The position numbers and the translations under genes are program-made. DNA of 64,000 bases from Jaenimonas drosophilae (taxonomy: Eukaryota; Euglenozoa; Kinetoplastea; Trypanosomatida; Trypanosomatidae), in the NCBI GenBank assembly GCA_030849065.1, contig JASAON010001660.1:124001-188000 (forward strand). The letters run 5' to 3'. The notes beneath the pieces are model-generated. The model did not search any database and was not told the origin of the DNA. It worked only from the letters and a program-made list of their open reading frames with translations. Below, one piece after another: positions 57,356-64,000 of this stretch. The stretch's first letter is position 1. Each line of letters begins with the position of its first letter.

Positions 57356-60300
57356 ATGCTCTCCGTTCGTCGGCGATGGTTGGTTTGTGCCGCTACACGG
57401 CGTACGCCATGCCATCACAGCCTTGCCGCACAGCTCCGGCACCCTCGCTTTGGTGGATCTTCCTTGCACACCGTGGCTGCATGGATGCCCCTACGCCACT
57501 ACACCCCCGTGTATAGTCCCGCCCCTGCCGTCGATCATGCCGCCCGCTGGCGCACCGAGGACGAGGAGCAAACGCTGTGGGCCACGCACAAGTGTTCCAT
57601 CCCATCCATTCAGCGTGCGCTGGAGGTGTGGTTGCGCTTCGGCAATGATCCGGTCGTGGATGCTGCTCTACCACCGCCGGCTATGCACGACGCACCTCTG
57701 CCCGGCGCATCTACCTCCCCCTTCTCTTGTGTGGAGGACTACATGGGCACCAACCTCGTCATGGGCTCCTCGGAGCACGTGAAGGAGAGCGCGGAGTTGT
57801 GGTCGAGCTACTTCGAGCAGAAGTACCTCATGCGTCTGCGCCACTCTCGACGTACGGCCGTCAATCACATTGGCAAGGCCAACCGCGCCACCACCACTGT
57901 GGCCCTCACCGATGAGGCTGACCAGCCACACACGAGTTGGGCTAAGGACACGGAGTTCAGCGAGGCCGCCTACCTCAGTGAGCGGCACCTCAAGGCCAAG
58001 GTGGTGTCTCTCCTGCAGCTGGAGGAGGTGTTGTGGGGCACGGCGGAGGTGGAGCCTTTTCTGGCCTACTTTGATGCACTGCAGCAACAAACTTCCACCC
58101 GCATTCCGTTGCCGGCGCCATCGGTGTGGTTCTACGAGGGCGATGCACGTGCCTTGTGGGCCCAGAAGTACCTCCCCGCCGCCCACGATGCGCAAACGTT
58201 CTTTCAGACTATCCTCGCCCCCGCGCTGAAGAAGATGCCGGCCGAGGATCTCCTCAAGCGGGTTGCGATGCGGATGAAGGAGTGGAGTGCGCGCATCATC
58301 GCCCGCCACCAACGCCAAGAGAAGGCCGGTATCCGAATCCCCTGGGCCACGGCCACGGCAGAGCAGAAGCTTGAGATGGCCACACATGAGATTGATCAGC
58401 TCCAGTGCAGCATCATGGGCGGTGTGATGGACCCGGAGGAGGTGGCGGACACGACGGAGGAGTGGAAGACGGAGCACAATGCCATTGAGGCCTTGCTAAA
58501 AGAGAACCTCCCCGACTGTGGCTTCTCGCTCCAGGACTTTTGGACGAACACCCTCCGCCGGGAAGAGCTTGAGACGCAGCACGTTATCGAGGATGCGCGA
58601 CTACGCCGCCTTGCTGCTGCTGCACGTGTGGCCCTCTACAACGAGCACCCGCTGACGGAGGTTCTCGCCGCCATGGAGGAGGCCATCGCCAAGGGAGAGT
58701 TGGATCTCCGCAGCTCCACCTTCATGCCACACTTTAATGAGGTGTGGTCAAAGCTGCACTACACCAAGTTTGGTGCCTCATCCATTGCTCAGCACACCCA
58801 CACCGCGAGCCGCCAGCTTCTTTTTCACTACGCCAGCAGCCCCGCTGAGGTGGCGGCAACGGCCAGGCTCTACTACGCCACGAAGCCCCGCAGCTCGCAC
58901 CTAGATTATGCCTCGCCCTACACCCTTCGTCGCTCCATCGTGGAGCTCTGCCGCGCCTATTCACTGGATATGATGCATGCCACCCAGATGCCCATCCTCC
59001 GCAGCTGTGCCCACCTCGCCCGTGCCGAGGACCAAGTGGCGATGGTGGTGGCCAACGCCGCCATCCCCTTTGGCCTCCGTCGTCGAATCCGCCACGCCGC
59101 GGCCCGCGCCGCCAATCAACGCCTTCTCCCACCCGTGAAGGATGTAACCATCGCCGCCATCTCCCCCGAGCTGCTCCCGGCCGGCGCCGCCAATCAGCTC
59201 CAGGCACCTCCGACCTCCTCGGCACCAGAGCCCATCGCCATGTGGCCCCTCGGCTCACGCCAGGCAATCTACTACACCGTTGGCAGCCCCGTGCTGGAGC
59301 AGATGCGCCTCATTCGTCAGGCAGGACCACTCACCGCGGAGCGCCTCCGCGAGCTCGAGCGTCTGAGGCAGCAGGTGCATGTGGAGATCTCCCTCTGGCG
59401 GCAACGTACGCCGGCCGAGATGGAGGCGGTGCGCACGGCAGCCGCAGAGAAGAACGCGGCCGTGGCGGCGGTGTTGTCTGCCACCCCTTCCATGAAGGAG
59501 GTGCAGCACTACGCCACCTCCCTCTTTGCACGGCTATCGCATGATCAATCGGAGCCCTCGTCTACCACGATGAGCGAGCCCGATGGCGAGTGGGAATTTG
59601 CGGTGATGCTGCAGGATAATGCACCCCTCAATGAGGAGCAACAGACGGAGGTGTTTCTGCCGTACACCTACACACGCACTGGGCAGACGGGGAAGACCTT
59701 GCCACAGGCCACCTATCGTGTTCGCGTTCGCGTGTACGATCACTCGCTGAACCCGACGCATCATCCCACGCTGGTGAGCGAGGCCTTCTCGAAGCCTGTT
59801 GCCGTCTTTGATGCTCTGCCACAGCTGCAGCAGCAGTTCCTGGAGGCTCGCTCATCCACCAAGAGCAGCCCCAAGGAGGGTGCGGTGCTTCTTCCTGGTA
59901 GCGACCTCATTCCGCTCTGCTCCTTCCTGCGTGAGGCTGGCCTCGATGTGCCGCTCCACGCGGAATTCACGACGGGCCAACAACTCACGACGACCAAGGG
60001 TGAGTTTAGCGTGGCAACCCTCTTTGATCATCTCCGCGGGACCTCCTTCCACCGCAGCTGTGCCGAAGAGAAAATCACGGATGCCCAACGCAAGGTGGAG
60101 CTCGCGTGCCGGGCGCACTGGGAGCTGTACCACCCAGGCGCCACCGAGGATGAGTGGGCGGAGGCTCGCCGATCGGCCCTGACCCACGCCATGGAGGAGG
60201 AACGTGGTTGGTGGCACCCCGACCCGATGCTCACGCCACGTAGTTTGGTGGCGATGAGCAGCGGGGTGGAGTACAGCACCTACCCCGCCACGGAGCGCTA

Positions 60301-60886
60301 CGGGGTGGAGCTCTGCACCAACCTGGAAGCAGAGAGCAGCGCCACGGCAGGGGGAGATGGCACACAACCGCCTCTACCACCTGCCCCAGGCGTACGTCAG
60401 CCCCTCACCGCCACCTGCCGCGTTGATGGTACCGGCGCCATCACCTCGCTGTGCTTTAGTGAGGAGAGGAGCCCCGAAGGGGTGGATATGGAGGAAGTGT
60501 TGCGGGTCGCACGGACCGCCGTGGGCAACGCCCGCGATCGCCACTCTACGTTATCACGCTTCAAGTTGGGGCCGATGCAACGCCAGGCGCAGGTGATGGA
60601 CTTCTGCGGCGTTCATGGCCGCGAGATGGGTGGCAAGTATGGGCGCACATACGCCTACGCCCTGGAGAAGGCGAAGCGTGGGCTGGAGGAGATTATGGAA
60701 TCCGGTCGTGGCACAGTGGAGGAGGTGGTGGAGCGTAGCTCCGAGAGTGATATTAGCAGCACCGACCGCTTTGCCTCGGCCACGCATCCTGAGCAGCGCA
60801 AGACGCGCTTCACGCCGCGTACATCACCCGATGGCACCAACCTGGAGGACCCTACACCTGATCAGATGTCAGAGTGGGGCCGATAA
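57356..60886 (+). CDS. Large predicted mitochondrial protein, unknown function
   Basis: A 1176-residue protein starting MLSVRRRWLVCAATRRTPCH. The first 45 residues have many Arg and His, no acidic residue and a hydrophobic-basic pattern, a strong mitochondrial presequence. The rest is a charged, largely helical protein with many Trp/Tyr (for example EVWSKLHYTKFGASSIAQ, then YHPGATEDEWAEARRSALTH). It contains no obvious enzyme motif. Large kinetoplastid-only proteins of this kind occur in the mitochondrial ribosome and RNA-processing complexes, but I cannot assign this one. The start is the ATG that follows an acceptor AG at 57343-57344. Composition is GC-rich like the neighbours. Confidence 0.7.
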   Translation: MLSVRRRWLVCAATRRTPCHHSLAAQLRHPRFGGSSLHTVAAWMPLRHYTPVYSPAPAVDHAARWRTEDEEQTLWATHKCSIPSIQRALEVWLRFGNDPVVDAALPPPAMHDAPLPGASTSPFSCVEDYMGTNLVMGSSEHVKESAELWSSYFEQKYLMRLRHSRRTAVNHIGKANRATTTVALTDEADQPHTSWAKDTEFSEAAYLSERHLKAKVVSLLQLEEVLWGTAEVEPFLAYFDALQQQTSTRIPLPAPSVWFYEGDARALWAQKYLPAAHDAQTFFQTILAPALKKMPAEDLLKRVAMRMKEWSARIIARHQRQEKAGIRIPWATATAEQKLEMATHEIDQLQCSIMGGVMDPEEVADTTEEWKTEHNAIEALLKENLPDCGFSLQDFWTNTLRREELETQHVIEDARLRRLAAAARVALYNEHPLTEVLAAMEEAIAKGELDLRSSTFMPHFNEVWSKLHYTKFGASSIAQHTHTASRQLLFHYASSPAEVAATARLYYATKPRSSHLDYASPYTLRRSIVELCRAYSLDMMHATQMPILRSCAHLARAEDQVAMVVANAAIPFGLRRRIRHAAARAANQRLLPPVKDVTIAAISPELLPAGAANQLQAPPTSSAPEPIAMWPLGSRQAIYYTVGSPVLEQMRLIRQAGPLTAERLRELERLRQQVHVEISLWRQRTPAEMEAVRTAAAEKNAAVAAVLSATPSMKEVQHYATSLFARLSHDQSEPSSTTMSEPDGEWEFAVMLQDNAPLNEEQQTEVFLPYTYTRTGQTGKTLPQATYRVRVRVYDHSLNPTHHPTLVSEAFSKPVAVFDALPQLQQQFLEARSSTKSSPKEGAVLLPGSDLIPLCSFLREAGLDVPLHAEFTTGQQLTTTKGEFSVATLFDHLRGTSFHRSCAEEKITDAQRKVELACRAHWELYHPGATEDEWAEARRSALTHAMEEERGWWHPDPMLTPRSLVAMSSGVEYSTYPATERYGVELCTNLEAESSATAGGDGTQPPLPPAPGVRQPLTATCRVDGTGAITSLCFSEERSPEGVDMEEVLRVARTAVGNARDRHSTLSRFKLGPMQRQAQVMDFCGVHGREMGGKYGRTYAYALEKAKRGLEEIMESGRGTVEEVVERSSESDISSTDRFASATHPEQRKTRFTPRTSPDGTNLEDPTPDQMSEWGR

Positions 60887-61388
60887 TCTGCTCAATGTGC
60901 GGATGATGGTGAAGTGTGTTGGTGCGTCGTTGCGTGTGAAAGGTGTGCTGAAGGCTACCTCTGCACCGTTGTCTGTGGTTGTGTGGTTGTTGGATGGTTA
61001 AGTACGTCGCATTCATAAGAATGGCAGCGGGCAGGTGTGTGTGGGGGGGGGGGGATGAGCGAGATCGCTTCTCCTCCTTCACTCGCTGCTCGTTGGGTAT
61101 CGTAGCTATGGCTAAATGCATCTCCGTGGCCCTCACTTGATGTGGGTTGCTCCACCTCTGTTGCTTGGTTCCATCCACCTGTGATGATGATGGTCTTCAT
61201 CGGATTGCTTCCTTCCATGTTGTTGTTGTACTGGATTGTCATTGCGTACGTAAGGTAGCTATAGATTTGTGTGGTGGCTCACTACGACGCCAACGTATTA
61301 GATTCGAGGGTGTGCCACACGTGCTCGTTGACGCCACACTGCATCGCACCCAACACAACACCGCGCAACATCTTCTTGTACTGATTCA
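60887..61388 (+). other. Intergenic with G-run
   Basis: No gene recognised. A run of about 12 G at 61043-61054 sits in it, and a T/C-rich stretch with AG near 61256 precedes the next ATG. Confidence 0.5.
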
Positions 61389-62762
61389 ATGGATCTCTTT
61401 CGAAGCTTCTGGCAGCGAGGGATGGAGGGCCGCTACGTGGAGGAGCTCTTCTCCTCCTCCTTCGCGGACTTTCCTCCGTACGTCGGGGCTGATCAGCAGC
61501 GTGTTGGGATGATCTTCACCAACGGCGGCCATGAAGCCATCACGGAGGTGAGCATGGATGAGCATGGCGACTTGGATATCGCCCACACAGATATTCACTG
61601 CGGGCGCATTAACTTCAGCACCAACGGCAACTCGGAAGGAACCATCTCCGTGAAGATTCCGCTGCTGTCAGCCACCAGCCCCACCTCTGTAGAGGTGGAT
61701 GCTCCGATGGAGGCTGGCCTTCTTCCCACCCGCATCACACACAACCCAAAGGGCCTCCAGCTCATGAGCAGTGCGGAGGTTGTGTCTCGGGGGGCACTTG
61801 CCAGACGGCATGGAGAGGCTGCGTGGGGGCAGGTGGAGCTGGATGGCCTCCTCTTCACCCCCTACTCCCCACTCATGCAAGGGCGGCGCCGATTGGCGCT
61901 GCGGGCTGGGCCTCTGGCGATGCGGTGGACCACCGACCCCGCCATGCCACCACGTCAGGTGAATGAAAGCGTAGAATCGAGCGCCTATGATCGTACGTGG
62001 ATGCAGTCGAACCTGTGGGAGGCACAACACACCATTGAGCTCTCCTGCTGCATGCCTTGTGGCACCGCTCCCACTGCCAGCAGCCCATCCTTACTTCATT
62101 CTGATACCTCAACCAACAACACGATGGAGGTGAAGGAGGACCCCGTGCCGATGGCGGCGACGGTCTCGATGCTGCACCCGCTCTCATCCGAAGGCGATTC
62201 GCTCTTGGCATTTGCCTTCCAAAGTGATCGTGTGGCCACTCATCTCCGAAACCTGGCGAGCCTCGACCCTCAGTGCAGCCCCACGCGTTGGGCAAGATTG
62301 ATGAACGCCTTCCCCGATGCATCGTTGCGTGTGTTGGTGGTGCAAACCATGGCAAGCCATAGCCTCTCCGAGGGAGGATCTCCTCGCCACAGCATGGCTC
62401 GACCAGGAAGCAGTCGCATGACGAGCAACATGAGCGGCTCCACCCTCATGGCCTCCAGCAAGTCATGGTATGAGCTGCCCACGCTGGTGTCGTTTAGCGT
62501 CTCGTGCATGAAGGAGCTGTGCCGATTTAGTGTAGCGGCAATGCTGCATGATAAGATGGTGGATGTGCAGAGCGCCGCCGTGGTGGATTTTACACCGATG
62601 CTTCCAAGCACCCCAACGGTGGTGAAGATGGGCTGGGATAGTCATGAAGGGCAGCTGGCCATGAGCATCTCCTCGCTCATCCAAAACGCTGCACTCATCA
62701 CTCTGGGCATGCAGAGCTCCACAGGGAATGCGGCACGCTTTGGTATTGAAGTGAAGCTGTGA
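61389..62762 (+). CDS. Candidate mitochondrial outer-membrane beta-barrel protein
   Basis: A 457-residue protein starting MDLFRSFWQRGMEGRYVEEL. It lacks an N-terminal signal and any helical membrane segment. Alternating polar/hydrophobic stretches (for example HEAITEVSMDEHGDLDIAHT and EGTISVKIPLL, then GRRRLALRAGPLAMRWT) suggest many beta strands. It ends in ...RFGIEVKL, which fits the mitochondrial beta-signal (polar-x-Gly-x-x-hydrophobic-x-hydrophobic). Kinetoplastids have unusual barrels in this membrane (Tom40-like, VDAC-like, others). A barrel is a structural inference only, and no porin family was recognised with confidence. The Ser/Thr-rich loops with no pattern are consistent with surface loops. 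Confidence 0.45.
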   Translation: MDLFRSFWQRGMEGRYVEELFSSSFADFPPYVGADQQRVGMIFTNGGHEAITEVSMDEHGDLDIAHTDIHCGRINFSTNGNSEGTISVKIPLLSATSPTSVEVDAPMEAGLLPTRITHNPKGLQLMSSAEVVSRGALARRHGEAAWGQVELDGLLFTPYSPLMQGRRRLALRAGPLAMRWTTDPAMPPRQVNESVESSAYDRTWMQSNLWEAQHTIELSCCMPCGTAPTASSPSLLHSDTSTNNTMEVKEDPVPMAATVSMLHPLSSEGDSLLAFAFQSDRVATHLRNLASLDPQCSPTRWARLMNAFPDASLRVLVVQTMASHSLSEGGSPRHSMARPGSSRMTSNMSGSTLMASSKSWYELPTLVSFSVSCMKELCRFSVAAMLHDKMVDVQSAAVVDFTPMLPSTPTVVKMGWDSHEGQLAMSISSLIQNAALITLGMQSSTGNAARFGIEVKL

Positions 62763-62841
62763 TGCAGCGCATTGTTCGCGAAGAGGGTGAGGGGTCACCC
62801 TGATAGATCTCATTATGCACTGGTGTGCCGCTGACGCCATC

Positions 62842-62861
62842 CACACACACACACACACACC
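62842..62861. repeat. CA dinucleotide microsatellite
   Basis: About ten uninterrupted CA units in the gap before the transporter gene. Confidence 0.85.
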
Positions 62862-62917
62862 AGTAGAAGTGATGCATGCAGTGGCTGCTAGCAAGGTGAT
62901 GGTTGCTGACGTTGCAT

Positions 62918-62946
62918 CCCCCCTTCTTCTCCTTTCTCTATTGTAG
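62918..62946 (+). promoter_or_regulatory. Predicted spliced-leader acceptor for the transporter gene
   Basis: A strong C/T-rich tract ends in TTGTAG (AG at 62945-62946), 109 bases before the ATG at 63055. No other ATG opens a long frame between. Confidence 0.7.
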
Positions 62947-63054
62947 TGCTAAGAGCCATTTCAGTTGCGCGGTGCAGCACCCAAGGACAGTTGTTCTTTT
63001 AGAATCCCGCGCACCCAACAACACCAACACATAATATATTCCAAATCCAAAGAC

Positions 63055-64000
63055 ATGTCGAAGAGTCAAAAGAAGTCCGCAGCGTCCTCGTCACCTTCGG
63101 CAGCCAAGGATCATTCGTCACCACCAAAGAAGCCGGCGAAGAAGCAACACGCGACCCCACCGAACGGTGGTAAGGCGATTCCATCTGGAGCATCATCTCC
63201 ACGAGGAAATGAAAAGGCAAGCACCAACGGATCAGCATCGAAGAAACGGTCCGCAGCTCCTGCCAAGAGTGGCAGCCTGCACACACGGTTCCTCATTGTG
63301 TTGCAAATGATTGTGTGCGTGGCAGGCATCTACTTGTGCTTCGGCATGTGGTCTGTGAAGCAGGAGCGCATTGTTACGAAGCCCTACTTTCGCTCGGGGG
63401 AGGCAGAAGGAGCCATGATTCCAACAGTCTTTGGATTCGGTCTCGTCCAGGCAACTGCCGGCTTCCTGTTTGGAGCTCTGCTGGTGCTTCTTCAGCGCGT
63501 CTTCGTGGGCGGGAGCTCCGCACCCCAGCCCGCTCGCACCCCTCGCCACACCACTTCCGATGGTGGCAAGACGAATTCGGTGCTGCGGCCGTTGCTACTT
63601 GTTGGCTTCACCAACGCTTTTGCTGCCTCACTGGGCTACGCTGCGATGCGGCGTCTGCCCTTCCCCGTCGTCCTCGCCACGAAGATGTCTAAGATGTTTC
63701 CCGTGATGGTCGTGGGCTTCATCTCCTACGGAGCGCGCTACTCCGCGGCGAAGTTGACGAGCTGTGCGATGATCACCATCGGCGCCATCGTCTTCTATCT
63801 GCTGGAGGAGGCCGCCCACCCACACGGCACCCCGGCCAAGCCAACCACGCCGACCAATGCCAAGAATGGGCAGCTGGGCTTTCTTCTGCTCTTTGTGAAT
63901 CTCATCATGGATGGATTCACCAACTCCACGCAGGATGAGCTGGTGCGACGACTGCAGTGGGGTGGCAATCAGCTCATGATGTATACCAACTTTGCCACGA
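63055..64000 (+). CDS. UAA-family nucleotide-sugar transporter (SLC35B1/HUT1-like), cut by window end
   Basis: The first 315 residues of a longer protein; the frame is open to the last base. Members of this family carry UDP-galactose, UDP-glucose, PAPS or similar nucleotide donors into the ER or Golgi. A basic Ser/Lys/Pro-rich tail of about 80 residues precedes the first membrane helix (FLIVLQMIVCVAGIYLCFGM). Further helices follow (VFGFGLVQATAGFLFGALLV; LLLVGFTNAFAASLGY). Characteristic segments include KMSKMFPVMVVGFISYGARY and NLIMDGFTNSTQDEL, close to the family's KMIPVM...YG and FDGFTNATQD elements. The long N-terminal tail is unusual; animal HUT1-type proteins start near the first helix. 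Substrate cannot be told from this part. Confidence 0.85.
   Translation, partial: MSKSQKKSAASSSPSAAKDHSSPPKKPAKKQHATPPNGGKAIPSGASSPRGNEKASTNGSASKKRSAAPAKSGSLHTRFLIVLQMIVCVAGIYLCFGMWSVKQERIVTKPYFRSGEAEGAMIPTVFGFGLVQATAGFLFGALLVLLQRVFVGGSSAPQPARTPRHTTSDGGKTNSVLRPLLLVGFTNAFAASLGYAAMRRLPFPVVLATKMSKMFPVMVVGFISYGARYSAAKLTSCAMITIGAIVFYLLEEAAHPHGTPAKPTTPTNAKNGQLGFLLLFVNLIMDGFTNSTQDELVRRLQWGGNQLMMYTNFAT

Larger units (their letters stand above)
62763..63054 (+). other. Intergenic with CA microsatellite and acceptor tract
   Basis: A CA microsatellite lies at about 62842-62861. A strong C/T tract ends in TTGTAG with AG at 62945-62946. Confidence 0.65.

Noticed and set aside
1..64000. tRNA, rRNA or spliced-leader RNA genes
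   Set aside because: No A-box/B-box pair or conserved RNA gene was found by reading the gaps on both strands; weak box-like strings lacked the partner or a cloverleaf.
1..64000. CRISPR arrays, insertion sequences or retroelements
   Set aside because: The only regular repeats are in-frame minisatellites and microsatellites; no transposase or reverse transcriptase frame was seen.

Overview
The window looks like nuclear DNA from a kinetoplastid protist (trypanosomatid or bodonid). Long intronless genes stand in two large one-way clusters that diverge from a single point. Nearly every gene on the right cluster is preceded by a pyrimidine-rich tract and an AG dinucleotide shortly before the first usable ATG, as expected for spliced-leader trans-splicing. 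Stops are standard and no tRNA or rRNA gene was recognised. The species cannot be fixed from sequence alone.

Left cluster, minus strand, about 16.6 kb down to 0.6 kb, in transcription order: a leucine-rich-repeat protein, eIF2D (ligatin), two tandem NADH-cytochrome b5 reductase paralogues, a small probably mitochondrial protein, a CCCH zinc-finger protein, then a 5.1-kb stretch without a convincing gene, and a His/Glu-rich coiled-coil protein. Between 16.6 and 18.4 kb lies the divergent strand-switch region. Most of it is an unusual GC-rich, homopolymer-rich island that may be a transcription-start region or may be poorly resolved sequence.

Right cluster, plus strand, 18.4 kb to the end. First comes a UIM-like/zinc-ribbon protein, a protein kinase, mitochondrial ribosomal protein uL22m, three small or unknown proteins, an IQUB-like axonemal protein with an 81-bp repeat array, and the splicing factor Prp18. 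Four tandem alpha-arrestin-like genes follow (29-36 kb). From about 37 kb the DNA becomes visibly more GC-rich: a large unknown protein, a Pro/Ser-rich repeat protein, a BCS1-like AAA ATPase, a MICU-like EF-hand protein, an NPRL2-like GATOR1 protein, a small membrane protein, a WD40 protein, a large predicted mitochondrial protein, a candidate mitochondrial beta-barrel protein, and the start of a UAA/SLC35B-type nucleotide-sugar transporter cut by the window edge.

As usual for kinetoplastid clusters, neighbours are not functionally linked apart from the two tandem duplications. Several products point to the mitochondrion (uL22m, BCS1-like, MICU-like, the 57.4-kb gene, the beta-barrel candidate) or flagellum (IQUB-like). 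Starts were set at ATG codons downstream of the likely splice acceptor, so several coding regions are shorter than the longest open frame.
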